Counted from the first letter of the stretch, positions 8,265 to 17,249 are shown. The stretch is DNA of 38,938 nucleotides from Verrucomicrobiales bacterium (GCA_002715965.1 PBAL01000007.1:106868-145805), one strand, 5' to 3'. Notes: generated from the sequence alone by a model not told the origin. Made by a program: numbers and translations.

Positions 8265-9247
8265 AGGCTCACCTCCCCAAAGATCACGCTGAGGATGTCC
8301 TCCATGCAGAGGATTCCGATCTCTGATTTGTTGCGGTCCACGACAATGGCCATCCGGTGTCCGCTCTTCTGCATGAGTTGAAGTGCGTCCTCGAGTCGCT
8401 TGTGTTCGTCAATGAACAAGGCCGGTTTCACGAACTCCGCCACGTCTTTCTCCTCATCGATGTTCTCCTCCCACAAGATGCGTTTGAGGCTGAGGACGCC
8501 GTCGATTCTTCGGCGGCCGCCTTCGCGTTCCCACACGGGCAGGCGCGTGACCTGATACTCGCGAGCCATGCTGATCACCTCGCCCAGTTTGGCGGGAGCT
8601 TCCACCGAAACGACCTTGTCCCAACGCATGATCTGGGAACTTACGGTGAGTTTTTCCAGATCCATCACGCGGGTGATCATGGCGCGTTCCTCGTGGGTGA
8701 AGCCGGCGCCGGATTCCTGCATCAACCATCGCAGTTCTTCCCGGTTGGCGAAGTTGTTGCCTGAGAAAGTGGATCCACCGGCGCTGCGCAACATGCCTCC
8801 GACCAGCAATTCGACCACAAAAACAAGCGGGCGCAGAATCAATCGCGCAAAGCGGAAGGGCGTGATCAGAGCGAGGCAGAGGCTGTTGGGGAAGCGGGTG
8901 AACAAGGTCTTGGGAATGACTTCACCCAGTGTGTAGAACACCACCGCAATGCAGAATCCCCCAATACCGAATCTCACCGGATCGTTCTGAAACTTCTCCT
9001 GGATCTGCCACAGGACCATTACAGTCGCCGTGGTGTTTGCCAGGGTGTTGCCGACAAGAATGGTCCAGAGAAAGGTCTCGGGTTCGGCGAGATAACGGTT
9101 CAGGCGCGCAGCGCGCCGGTCGCCATCGCGGCTGAGTTGGCGGAGGCGCAGGCGGTTCAATGAAAGCACGCCCACTTCCATGCCCGAGAACAGGAACGAG
9201 ATTCCCAGCAGCGACAAGAGGGCGATGATCCAGAGCACCGTCTCCAT
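8261..9247 (-). CDS. CNNM/CBS membrane protein lacking CorC_HlyC domain (copy 2)
   Basis: 328 residues. A DUF21/CNNM domain (LLSLLGISFLFSGMEVGVLSLNRLRLR, then LVGNTLANTTATVMVL) is followed by a CBS pair (MRWDKVVSVEAPAKLGEVISMAREYQVTRLPVW; MAIVVDRNKSEIGILCMEDILSVIFGE). It ends directly after the second CBS domain, so it lacks the C-terminal CorC_HlyC domain that both neighbours have. The ATG at 9247 overlaps the upstream paralogue's stop as TGATG, and its own stop overlaps the next gene's GTG. The short form may heterodimerise with a neighbouring paralogue; that is inference. Confidence 0.9.
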   Translation of the reverse strand: METVLWIIALLSLLGISFLFSGMEVGVLSLNRLRLRQLSRDGDRRAARLNRYLAEPETFLWTILVGNTLANTTATVMVLWQIQEKFQNDPVRFGIGGFCIAVVFYTLGEVIPKTLFTRFPNSLCLALITPFRFARLILRPLVFVVELLVGGMLRSAGGSTFSGNNFANREELRWLMQESGAGFTHEERAMITRVMDLEKLTVSSQIMRWDKVVSVEAPAKLGEVISMAREYQVTRLPVWEREGGRRRIDGVLSLKRILWEENIDEEKDVAEFVKPALFIDEHKRLEDALQLMQKSGHRMAIVVDRNKSEIGILCMEDILSVIFGEVSL

Positions 9248-10503
9248 CAGCTCTCGCCTCTCCCAAACATCGACGCGCGCCTGACGTCCAGTTCCATGAC
9301 GCGCCGTTCGGTCGCCTCGGTCACCTCCATGGTCAGGCCGGAATACTCGACGACCTTTCCTTCATCGGGCACGACTTCGCACAGCGCGACGACCAGGCCG
9401 CCCAAGGTGTCGACATCCTCGCGCTCGGGCAGCAGCGGGTATTCGCTGCGAAACTCATCCAGCAACATTGCCCCGCTCACCCGCCAACGATCGCGGCCGA
9501 GCCGTTCCATGATGAACTCGTGCGATTCACCTTCGGTGCGAATCTTGCCGATCATTTCCTCAAGGATATCCTGCACGGTCACCACGCCAGCCGTCCCGCC
9601 ATACTCGTCCACCACGACCGCCATTCCGCGCCGTTGACGTTGCAGGCTTTGAAAGAGCTTGAGGAGATTCATGCTCTCGGGAACCTGCGACGGAATCTCA
9701 ATCGCCTCCTCAAACGTGGCCTTTTCGTTCAGCAACAATTGCCGGGTGTTTAGAATTCCCACGATCGTGTCCGGTGTTTCATCAAACATCGGAAGTCGTG
9801 TGTGCTTGAGTTCGCGCGCCTTCTCCTTTAGTTCGCCGACTTTGAGATCATAGGGAATAGCGGCCATCTGCGAACGCGGCAGCATCACGTCACCGGCGGT
9901 CTGCTGATCCAGGCTGATGATTTCCAGAATGATTTCCTTCTCGCTTTGGGCGAGCGTGCCGCGTTGTTCGGCGACATCGAGCAACTCCTGATAATCCTCG
10001 TCGGTCGCGCCCGACGCCCGACGGGCGCTCTTGGGCACCACCAATGCCAACACACGGTCGGTGGCCGTTTGCGAGAATCGCAGGATCGGTGCCGTGGCTT
10101 TCTGAAAAAGCGTCAATGGGCCGGCCAGCTGAACCGCCCAACGTTCGGGCATGCGAATTGCCAGAGTCTTGGGCACAACCTCGCAGCCGAAAAGAATCAA
10201 CACGAAGGTTCCGAAGATCGTCCAGCCGGGATGCGTTTCCCCTGCGCCAAAGCTCATCCACATCGCAATCGCCATAAGGGCCGTGTTGGCGAAGGTGTTG
10301 CCGAGGACGATCGCAGCAAGGAGTTCCTGCGGATGTTCGAGAAGTTCCAGGACCTGGCGGCCGGCCTTGGGATCCTCATTGGCGAGATGACGCGCGCGCC
10401 ATTTGCCGAGCGAGAACAGCGCGGACTCGGCAAGCGCAAACACGAAGCTTACCGCAGCAAATCCCACCATTCCCAACAAGGCCACAAGTGGCGCTGAACT
10501 CAT
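9247..10503 (-). CDS. CNNM/CorC-type CBS-domain membrane protein (copy 1)
   Basis: 418 residues from ATG 10503 (MSSAPLVALLGMVGFAAVSF). The layout is DUF21/CNNM with three or four membrane helices (FALAESALFSLGKWRARHL; VLGNTFANTALMAIAMW), CBS pair (VMLPRSQMAAIPYDLKVGEL; MAVVVDEYGGTAGVVTVQDILEEMIG) and CorC_HlyC (WRVSGAMLLDEFRSEYPLLP…GKVVEYSGLTMEV). It is first of three paralogues in a translationally coupled run. The frame is open to 10662, but the extra 53 codons lie in the upstream damaged gene and look non-coding in this frame, so the internal ATG is used. The likely function is divalent-cation efflux or homeostasis. Confidence 0.9.
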   Translation of the reverse strand: MSSAPLVALLGMVGFAAVSFVFALAESALFSLGKWRARHLANEDPKAGRQVLELLEHPQELLAAIVLGNTFANTALMAIAMWMSFGAGETHPGWTIFGTFVLILFGCEVVPKTLAIRMPERWAVQLAGPLTLFQKATAPILRFSQTATDRVLALVVPKSARRASGATDEDYQELLDVAEQRGTLAQSEKEIILEIISLDQQTAGDVMLPRSQMAAIPYDLKVGELKEKARELKHTRLPMFDETPDTIVGILNTRQLLLNEKATFEEAIEIPSQVPESMNLLKLFQSLQRQRRGMAVVVDEYGGTAGVVTVQDILEEMIGKIRTEGESHEFIMERLGRDRWRVSGAMLLDEFRSEYPLLPEREDVDTLGGLVVALCEVVPDEGKVVEYSGLTMEVTEATERRVMELDVRRASMFGRGES

Positions 10504-11038
10504 CCGCGGGAGGATGCGATGAATCCCCGGACGGAAAAACATTTTTCGGAGAGCGATTGGCCGGCGAACCGCCTTCCACCCGTTTCCATTGTGCAAGCGC
10601 CGCTCCTCCCACTGCGCCAAAGAACTGCATGAGGTGCGTGTGGTTGTCGTAGCCATCGCCAATCACGATCTTTGAGAAGGGGACGACCGCAGGAACGACG
10701 CAACTGTGCCCGATCGAAACAACCCACAGTCCATTGCCGGTCTTTTTCCTGGTCTTGGTTTCTTCCGCGGAACGCAGTGGCCCGCGCCGTTCACCACCGC
10801 GGGTTGCGTTCTTGTTTCGCGCGCCTCGGTTACGCTTCTTCATAAAGGCGATGCCTTCGTCCACCGTGATCTTACTGTCGCCATCGGCATCCATCGGTTT
10901 GAAGAAACGCGATGCTTCGGTTTCGTTAAGCGTGCCATTCCTGTCACGATCGAGGCGTTTGAACCAACCGGGAGGCTCTGCGCTCGACGCGCTCAACTGC
11001 AATGCCACAAAGAGGAGAAAACTGATGGACGCCCTCAT
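10376..11038 (-). pseudogene. Truncated EF-hand protein running into the CNNM gene
   Basis: The N-terminus is convincing: signal peptide MRASISFLLFVALQLSASSA, then two EF-hands (DRDRNGTLNETE and DADGDSKITVDE, with Ca2+-ligand spacing) and a basic linker. A second domain begins (LWVVSIGHSCVVPAVVPFSKI…HTHLMQFFGAVGGAALAQW), resembling the N-terminus of a serine-hydrolase-like domain with GHS near the start. It then ends abruptly near 10550, and the reading frame continues as low-complexity, Cys/Arg-rich sequence antiregister to the CNNM coding region until a stop at 10376. I take this as a gene whose 3' part was deleted. The start ATG overlaps the LapA-domain gene's stop as ATGA. A short intact EF-hand protein is the alternative. 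Confidence 0.6.
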
Positions 11039-11346
11039 TGGGTCGGTTGCTCGTCGTGGTCTGCGGGTTCAGGTGCAGGCTCGGACTCGACTGTCGGTTC
11101 AGATGTGGGCGTCGGAGGTTGGCCGAGACTTGGACGCTTGCGTCCGCGAAGAAAAGCGAAGAGATAGCCGCCGAAGAAACCGATGCCACAGGCAGAGAGG
11201 AGCAGGAGCGCGCGCGGAAGGGTGAAGTTCCACAACAACACCTTTGTTTCGACCGGCTCGGTGTTCTGGATGATCACGATCAACACCAGGATCGCAAAGA
11301 GCGAGAAGCCAGCGAGCTTGAGGTTGCCTTTGACGCTGTCAGCCAT
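11035..11346 (-). CDS. LapA-domain (DUF1049) small membrane protein
   Basis: 103 residues from ATG 11346 (MADSVKGNLKLAGF). Two transmembrane helices (SLFAILVLIVIIQNT and ALLLLSACGIGFFGGYLFAFL) flank the family motif NTEPVETKVLLWNFTLPRALLL, matching LapA (lipopolysaccharide assembly protein A domain). A Pro/Glu-rich C-terminal tail (PTPTSEPTVESEPAPEP) is probably cytoplasmic and disordered. The open frame extends upstream to 11403, but the internal ATG starts the family's usual N-terminus. Its stop overlaps the next gene's start (ATGA). Its exact role outside Proteobacteria is unknown. Confidence 0.82.
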   Translation of the reverse strand: MADSVKGNLKLAGFSLFAILVLIVIIQNTEPVETKVLLWNFTLPRALLLLSACGIGFFGGYLFAFLRGRKRPSLGQPPTPTSEPTVESEPAPEPADHDEQPTQ

Positions 11347-11426
11347 GGTGGATGGTTTGACGCCGTTTGCGAGCGACCGGTTTCGAACAAATGATAGAAA
11401 CAAGCTCTAATCTGGCCATCATCCGT

Positions 11427-12440
11427 TCATCGTTTGGATCGAACGTATCCGTTGGCGCGAAACCACTCGACGGCATTGTTCAATGCGTCTCGAGCGGGGG
11501 TTTGGGGCATGCCAAGTTCGTCGATCGCCTTCTGCGGATTGAAGAACATCTTGTACTTCGCCATGCGAACGCCGGCGATGGGCGCCTTGGGTTCTTTCTT
11601 GGTGAACTTTGAAATCGTCTCATTCACCTGCGCCGCAGACCAGGCGACGAAGTAGGGGATTTTCATTCGGGGCGCACGGATCGAGGTCAGGTCTTCCATC
11701 ACCGCAAAGGCTTCCTTCATCGACCAATTCGCCTCGGCATTGCCCAGAATATAACGCTCGCCGACGCGGCCTTTCTCCGCGGCCAGGACGTGTCCGGCGC
11801 AAACGTCTCGCACGTGAACCCAATTGAGACCCGTATCGAGGTAGGCAGGCATGTCGCGGTTGAGGAAGTCGACGATGACCTTGCCGGTGGGGGTGGGTTT
11901 CACATCGCGCGGTCCGATCGGTGCGCTGGGGTTCACAATCACGACGGGCAAACCCTTGTCAGCGAGTTCGCGAGCCACCACCTCGGCCTTCCACTTGGAA
12001 AGCTTGTAGTGGTTGCTCATCTGCTTCTCTGACACCGGCGTGTCTTCGTTGGTGGGCGTGACGATCCGCGCGCCGGTCTTCGGAAGTCCGATGCAGCCAA
12101 CCGTGCTCGTATAAACAATCCGGGAACAGCCGGCATCATGCGCGGCGTTCAAGACCCGGCGAGTGCCTTCGACGTTGGCCTCATACATGGGCCCGTAGTC
12201 GGGAAGCCAGAGGTGGTAACTCGCTGCCACGTGAAAGCACCAATCACAGCCGGCAATGGCTTCCTTCAAGAACTCCTGGTTGGAAAGATCGCCTTTGACC
12301 GTTTCGTATTTCGCGCCTTCCAGACCGCGAAGATCAGCCTGGGGACGAAGCAGGCAACGTACCTCGTGTCCCCTGGCGTTGAGTTCGTGAACGAGGTTGG
12401 CGCCGACAAATCCGGAGCCGCCGGTGACAAAGCATTTCAT
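11427..12440 (-). CDS. hpnA: HpnA-like NAD(P)-dependent sugar epimerase
   Basis: 337 residues, short-chain dehydrogenase/epimerase fold. The Rossmann motif is TGGSGFVG at residues 6-13, followed by DLSNQEFL, the FHVAASYHLWLPDYGPMYEANVEGTRRVL block, catalytic Ser in YTSTVG and Y145-x-x-x-K149. IVNPSAPIGPRDVKPTPTGKVIVDFLN and LNWVHVRDVCAGHVLAAEKGRVGERYILG are the diagnostic segments of the hopanoid-associated epimerase HpnA and its close relatives. HpnA-type enzymes modify sugars attached to hopanoids; with no other hopanoid gene in the window the precise substrate is open. It lies 24 bp downstream of the Gfo/Idh/MocA gene and is likely co-transcribed with it. Confidence 0.85.
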   Translation of the reverse strand: MKCFVTGGSGFVGANLVHELNARGHEVRCLLRPQADLRGLEGAKYETVKGDLSNQEFLKEAIAGCDWCFHVAASYHLWLPDYGPMYEANVEGTRRVLNAAHDAGCSRIVYTSTVGCIGLPKTGARIVTPTNEDTPVSEKQMSNHYKLSKWKAEVVARELADKGLPVVIVNPSAPIGPRDVKPTPTGKVIVDFLNRDMPAYLDTGLNWVHVRDVCAGHVLAAEKGRVGERYILGNAEANWSMKEAFAVMEDLTSIRAPRMKIPYFVAWSAAQVNETISKFTKKEPKAPIAGVRMAKYKMFFNPQKAIDELGMPQTPARDALNNAVEWFRANGYVRSKR

Positions 12441-12464
12441 TGGAACTGGGACAAGGTGAAGGTG

Positions 12465-13748
12465 TCAGATCTTCCAACCTTCACGGTAATCGTGCTGGAT
12501 GAATTCGTCCGCCTCGGGCGCGTTGATCGCCTTGAGCGATGTGGGATCCCAATAAATCTTCATGCCGCAGCGATTGGCGACATTGCCGAGCAGGCCGGTT
12601 TCAGTGAGGGGACCGGCATAGCTGAAATCCGTCTCCGACCAGCCGCCGTTCTTGATGGCGTTGAGCCAATTGCCGTGATGATCCGTTGAGTCTTTGATGA
12701 AGGGATCAGACGGAGTGAAGTCCTTGAAGTCCGCCTCCGGGAACAATTCGCGCTTCGTGTAGTTTGCCAGCAGTTGTCCTTTCTCACCGACAAACAAAAC
12801 GCCCGATCCGAATCGTTTCAATTGATCTGCGGTGAGCACATTTCGCGGACGATACTTGCCCTGATACCAGGTGAGCTTTACAGCGTTGCCGGATTCATCG
12901 GCGGGGAACTGGTAGGTCACCTTCATGTCGAGCGTGGTGAAGATCGGGTGCGCGTTTGCACCCTCGGCCTCAACGCTGATCGGGTATTTCAGGCCCAGCG
13001 CCCAGAATGGCAGGTCGGCGAAATGGCACCAGAAATCCGCGAGTGTTCCTCCGCCGAAGGCCCAAAAGTTGCGCCACTTGAAGGGTGCGTATTCCGGCCG
13101 CCACGGGCGATACTTCTGCGGCCCGAGCCAGAGATCGTAGTTGAGCGAATCGGGCGGGTTGCCGGGATTGGGCTTGAGGTCCATGGCGCCGTAACGCGCG
13201 CCGGACCAGACGTGCACGTCGGAGACCTTGCCGATGGCGCCGGACTGAATGAGTTCCACCACCCGCCGATAGTTTGCCTGGGGGTGCGAATGAATCTGGT
13301 TGCCCATCTGGGTTTTCAACCCGCTGCGCTGGGCGACGTCAGTCACGATGCGGGCTTCCGAAAGCGTGTGTGTCAGCGGTTTCTCGCAATAGACATGCCG
13401 GCCGCTCTGCAGCGAATAGACCGTGCACACAGCATGGGTATGGTCGGGCGTGCTGACGACCACGGCTTCAATGTCCTTCTGCTCCAGCATCTTTCGGAAG
13501 TCCTCATAACCTTTCGCACCGGGAAACTGTTCCTTGGCCTTGGCGAGGTTGTTGCGATCCACGTCGCACACGGCAACGATGTTCTCGCCTTTGACACCGG
13601 CGATGTTTCCACGCGCGCGTCCCTGCGTGCCGATGACGCCGATGTTGAGTTTGCGCCCGGGCGAATCGCTCCGTGCGTGGGGGATGATGCTGAACGCAGC
13701 GGTCGTGGCCGCGGTGGTCTGGAGGAACTTTCTGCGGTTGGTTTTCAT
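12465..13748 (-). CDS. Tat-exported Gfo/Idh/MocA-family oxidoreductase
   Basis: 427 residues. The twin-arginine signal (NRRKFLQTTAATTAAF) is followed by an N-terminal Rossmann domain: IGVIGTQGRARGNI, VVSTPDHTHAV and the catalytic VYCEKPLTHTL (Lys of the EKP motif). The C-terminal alpha/beta domain contains the signature segments WRNFWAFGGGTLADFWCHFADLPFWAL, the secreted subgroup common in Verrucomicrobia and planctomycetes. It probably oxidises or epimerises a sugar or inositol using bound NAD(P). A 19-bp gap separates it from the upstream double-DUF1080 lipoprotein; the pair may act on one carbohydrate substrate outside the cytoplasm. Confidence 0.92.
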   Translation of the reverse strand: MKTNRRKFLQTTAATTAAFSIIPHARSDSPGRKLNIGVIGTQGRARGNIAGVKGENIVAVCDVDRNNLAKAKEQFPGAKGYEDFRKMLEQKDIEAVVVSTPDHTHAVCTVYSLQSGRHVYCEKPLTHTLSEARIVTDVAQRSGLKTQMGNQIHSHPQANYRRVVELIQSGAIGKVSDVHVWSGARYGAMDLKPNPGNPPDSLNYDLWLGPQKYRPWRPEYAPFKWRNFWAFGGGTLADFWCHFADLPFWALGLKYPISVEAEGANAHPIFTTLDMKVTYQFPADESGNAVKLTWYQGKYRPRNVLTADQLKRFGSGVLFVGEKGQLLANYTKRELFPEADFKDFTPSDPFIKDSTDHHGNWLNAIKNGGWSETDFSYAGPLTETGLLGNVANRCGMKIYWDPTSLKAINAPEADEFIQHDYREGWKI

Positions 13749-13767
13749 GAATTGGCTGGGCTTGGGC

Positions 13768-15300
13768 TCAGGGCTTGAGCTTCATCTTGCCGGGCTGGTT
13801 TGGATCTGCCTGCTTGGCCGGTTTAGCCGGTTCGGCGGGTCTCGGATTGATAACGGTGGTGGTGGTTTCCACCCGGGGTTGGGCTTGAACCGGCGGTGGG
13901 GGCTTGGGCGTTGGTTCGGGGTTCTGCTTTGGCTTGATGCGAATCTCGATGTGCTCAAGTCGTTTCGGAACACCAAGATTGCGGGCGAGGAAACTCCTGA
14001 AGAAGACCTTGCCCTGACCGCCCAACAGACCAATCGCACCACTTTTGACGAAGGCCTTTCCGGGGTTGTCGGGGTCCCGCAGCTTGGCGTTCTTCACCAC
14101 GAGGGTGTCGTTCACATATACATGCGCTCGATCGCCCGCGAGGATGATGTGCATGCGATTCCAATCGCCGCTGAAGTGATCGCCATAGGCCTTGGGAGCC
14201 TGGTAGAGGAAGCGCCCGTCGTGCAGGCCGCCCGAACCGTGTCGCATGGGGTTGTCGAATGATTCGCGATCCTGCACCAGCACCCGGGTTGCGCCGCGGA
14301 CGACCACCCCACTCTGCGCGCCACGGGTGAGCTTGTAATCGAGCTTGATCTCGCCGTTGCCGAGCTCGGTGTCGTGAATGATGTGGCTGCCTTCACCGTC
14401 CTGGAGCAACAGGCGATCTGCGACGGACCAGTGCGAATTCATCTTCACATCGGCGATCTGCTGGTTCACCTGTGCCACCTTCTCTCCCGGGCCGATGATC
14501 TGTTCGCGCGGATTCACCGCGCCGTTCCATCCTTCGAGATTGCGCCCGTTGAACAGTGCGCGAAATCCATCCGGAGCCCGGTTGTCCACCTGCGCGACGG
14601 GAAGTTCGCGAATGCGGATGTTGCGAAACTGCACGAAGTCCCGGTGCCCCATGAAACCGATGTGGCCGCGTTCTCGGAACAGGCCGGGATGTTTCTGAAT
14701 CACCGAGGGATCCTTCACTGAGTTGATATCGAAGTTGAGAATGACTTTTCCGTTCAAGGTCACCTTGATGCGGCGACCACGAACGTGAATCTCCTGTTCG
14801 TTCCATTCACCGGGCGGATTCAGGGCGCCTCGTTTTGCGGGCGCGGCGTCGTAAATTGAGCCATGAAACTGTGTGGGACGCAGCCGATCGATGTTCTTGG
14901 CCGCGTTGTGGTCGATGATCTGAAGTTCCATCCCCTCATAGGCCAGTCCCCGCTCCTGCTTGGGCGCACGAATCGCCACGCCGTTGTTCCCGCCTTCCTG
15001 GAGAAGGAATTCAAAGCGCAGAATAAAGTCCTGATATTCCTTTTCGCTCAGCAGCATTCCACCACCGCCTTCGGTGCAGAAAAGGATCCCGTTGTGCGCT
15101 CCATAACCATCGCCTTTCTTGCCCAGGAGCTCCCAGCCGTTGAGTGTTTCGCCGTCGAAGAGTGAAACGAATCCAGCCTCAGGATCCTTGGCGCCAAGAT
15201 TGAAACTGTAGACGTTGGTGGCCGTTCCCGAATCCGTGGAACAACCGGTGCCGAGGGCGAAGATTCCAGCAATGAGGGCGGACAGAAAAAGCTTTTGCAT
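13768..15300 (-). CDS. Lipoprotein with two DUF1080 (3-keto-disaccharide hydrolase) domains
   Basis: 510 residues. An N-terminal lipoprotein signal (FALGTGC-S, with a slightly off-consensus lipobox) precedes two tandem DUF1080 jelly-roll domains. The first (~39-235) has GFVSLFDGETLNGWE, EGGNNGVAIRAP and GEWNEQEIHVRGRRIKVTLNGK; the second (~245-455) has GFRALFNGRNLEGWN, TRGAQSGVVVRG and GDWNRMHIILAGDRAHVYVNDT. A Pro-rich tail (PKPPPPVQAQP) follows. Each domain is about 200 residues, the usual family size, so this is a tandem duplication that has diverged strongly. It is probably outer-membrane-anchored, binding or cleaving keto-glycosides, partnered with the Gfo/Idh/MocA oxidoreductase 19 bp downstream. 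Confidence 0.9.
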   Translation of the reverse strand: MQKLFLSALIAGIFALGTGCSTDSGTATNVYSFNLGAKDPEAGFVSLFDGETLNGWELLGKKGDGYGAHNGILFCTEGGGGMLLSEKEYQDFILRFEFLLQEGGNNGVAIRAPKQERGLAYEGMELQIIDHNAAKNIDRLRPTQFHGSIYDAAPAKRGALNPPGEWNEQEIHVRGRRIKVTLNGKVILNFDINSVKDPSVIQKHPGLFRERGHIGFMGHRDFVQFRNIRIRELPVAQVDNRAPDGFRALFNGRNLEGWNGAVNPREQIIGPGEKVAQVNQQIADVKMNSHWSVADRLLLQDGEGSHIIHDTELGNGEIKLDYKLTRGAQSGVVVRGATRVLVQDRESFDNPMRHGSGGLHDGRFLYQAPKAYGDHFSGDWNRMHIILAGDRAHVYVNDTLVVKNAKLRDPDNPGKAFVKSGAIGLLGGQGKVFFRSFLARNLGVPKRLEHIEIRIKPKQNPEPTPKPPPPVQAQPRVETTTTVINPRPAEPAKPAKQADPNQPGKMKLKP

Positions 15301-15443
15301 AAGCGAGAAAATCGAGGGCGCAGGCTCGGATAAAGGCCAATGGGTGTCAAGCCGGCCGGGTTGGTGTCGCGTCCTGGACTACAACGGTCAACTGACCGCC
15401 CAGCTCTGATCCTTGTCTTCAGCCTTCTCCCTCGCAGCCCGTA

Positions 15444-16520
15444 TTACGCGCCACTGGACTGGTCCCGCATCAGCTCAAATTGCCACTTCATCAGGCCGGC
15501 CCAGGCTTCGTCCGATTCTTTTCGCGAAAGTTGTTCGAGCGTCTCCTTGCTGGCGATCAAGGTTGCGTCGATATCGAGCGCTTCGGCATGGCGATCGCGA
15601 ATGGTTTTCAGTTCGGCAAAGCGACGTTTCTCCGCGTCGTTCTGATGGTAGGGTTTTCCGCGATACTTCTGCGGACGCTTGGCTGCTGGACAATCCACAC
15701 CGCGCTTGACGGCTTCCCGAAGCAGTTGCTTGCGCCGGGTGGAATAGCGTCGCGGAATCCAGTGTCCCCAGTCTTTTCCGTCGGCCGCGTCATTTGAGAT
15801 GGAGATGAGCTGTTCGTGCTTCATCACGAAGAACGGCGGCTTGTCCGCTGCAACCGCTTCTTCTTCGCGCCAGTGCCAAAGTTCGCGCAGCACGGCCATG
15901 GCGGCCCGGGGCAGTTTGGCTGACCCTTTGATCCTCCAAATGCGATCGGGATCGGGCGGGGTATAGGTGGAGTTATCCGCGACGAGCCGGTCGCAGCTTT
16001 CGCGGCACCACTCAAGCCGGTCTTTGTCGTTGAGTTGTTGACGCAGGAGATCGGCGAGCGGGAAGAGATGATGCGTGTCGTTCCGTGCGTAGTTCATCAT
16101 CCGATCGGTGAGCGGACGTTTGGACCAATCCGACTTTTGCGGTCCTTTCTCCAGCGTCACTTCGAGGAACTGCTCGACGAGGTTCGCCAGGCCAAACTGG
16201 CGCACCCCCAGCAGACGGGAGGCGATCATGGTGTCGAAAATCCGGCTGGGGGCAAAGTTGTGGTGCTTGGCGAAGAGGCGCAGATCGTAGTCGGCGCCGT
16301 GCAGGATCAATTCGCGCGAACCCAGGAGTTTCCAGAGTGGCTTGAGATCCATGTCCGAGAGCGGATCGACCAGCTCGTCGCAACCGGGAAAACTGATCTG
16401 CAGGAGACAGAGCTTTTCGGGATGCGAATGCAGGCTGTCCGCCTCCGTGTCCACAGCGAGCCACGGCGCTTCCTGCAACGCGGGCAGGAGTTCGGCCAGT
16501 TTCTCGTCCGTATCGATCAC
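15444..16520 (-). CDS. rnd: Ribonuclease D
   Basis: 358 residues. DEDDy 3'-5' exonuclease domain (~1-165): Exo I VDTEADS (D24, E26), Exo II HGADYDL (D79) and Exo III YARND (Y144, D148). A C-terminal HRDC-like helical region follows (~200-275; RAAMAVLRELWHWREEEAVAADKPPFFVMKHEQLISIS). This matches RNase D, which trims tRNA 3' ends and processes stable RNAs. The start is GTG 16520; no in-frame ATG lies nearby upstream. Length is close to the E. coli enzyme. It ends convergently with no gene until the DUF1080 lipoprotein start. Confidence 0.92.
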   Translation of the reverse strand: MIDTDEKLAELLPALQEAPWLAVDTEADSLHSHPEKLCLLQISFPGCDELVDPLSDMDLKPLWKLLGSRELILHGADYDLRLFAKHHNFAPSRIFDTMIASRLLGVRQFGLANLVEQFLEVTLEKGPQKSDWSKRPLTDRMMNYARNDTHHLFPLADLLRQQLNDKDRLEWCRESCDRLVADNSTYTPPDPDRIWRIKGSAKLPRAAMAVLRELWHWREEEAVAADKPPFFVMKHEQLISISNDAADGKDWGHWIPRRYSTRRKQLLREAVKRGVDCPAAKRPQKYRGKPYHQNDAEKRRFAELKTIRDRHAEALDIDATLIASKETLEQLSRKESDEAWAGLMKWQFELMRDQSSGA

Positions 16521-16628
16521 GCGCGAATTGAAGCAGAACCGGGTGGGGAGTCCAGTGCGCGGAGCAGAAAATCCATCCTGGGTGTTCCAAAAACCAGATC
16601 GAGCCCGGCGGATGGGCGGTTTGTGAGG

Positions 16629-17249
16629 CTAGATCTTCAGTTCCACGCCTTCGCGGGCGGCAAAAACGATGACCGGGGAATCTCGTTTCGCTGCGCGGGC
16701 GCAGCAGTTTTCCACTTTTTCATCCACATCTTCATCGGAGGCGCCGAGGTCGTGGTGGAAGAGCGCGAGTCCGCCGACCTTGGCCTGAATCGCAAAGTCC
16801 GTGACCGTGTAGGCACTGGAATGCTCCCAGCCCACGCGTTGCCTGTAGGCCTCGTCGTCGTAGTGGGCGTCACAAATCAAAAGGTCCGACCCATACACGG
16901 CCTCCACCGTTTCCGGGGGAACCTGCCGGAGGGGACCTGTATGATTCGGATCGGGAAACTTGTCGCCCGGGTGGACGTCGAGTTCGTTGTCCGTGAGATA
17001 GGTGATCTTGCGCTGGTCCTTTTCAAAGACGTAGGCGTGGCAACCACCCGGATGATTGGTCGGGAAACATGTCACCTTTACGCCGTCGATTTCCTTCACG
17101 CCATTGATGAAATGATCGGAGACGATTTTCGCGCCCAGATCGCCGAAGCCGACCGGAAAATAGTTGATAGCGGCTGTCATCTCCGGATGAGGTCGCATAA
17201 AGCCCGATCCACAATTCCTCTTCCTCCAGCGCGATCCGCCGGGGTGCAC
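16629..17249 (-). pseudogene. N-terminally truncated metallo-beta-lactamase-fold hydrolase
   Basis: The reading is the C-terminal two thirds of an MBL-fold hydrolase: YFPVGFGDLGAKI, EIDGVKVTCFPTNHPGG, TYLTDNELD, DLLICDAHYDDEAYRQRVGWEHSSAYTVTDFAIQ and GLALFHHDLGASDEDVDE. These are the later His/Asp metal ligands and the standard C-terminal stretch of the family. The first ~110 residues, which should carry the HxHxDH motif, are absent: upstream sequence (17199-17446) has no such motif in any minus frame and runs into the EVE gene's promoter region. The open frame can start at GTG 17249 or ATG 17198. Without HxHxDH it should be inactive. Confidence 0.75.
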
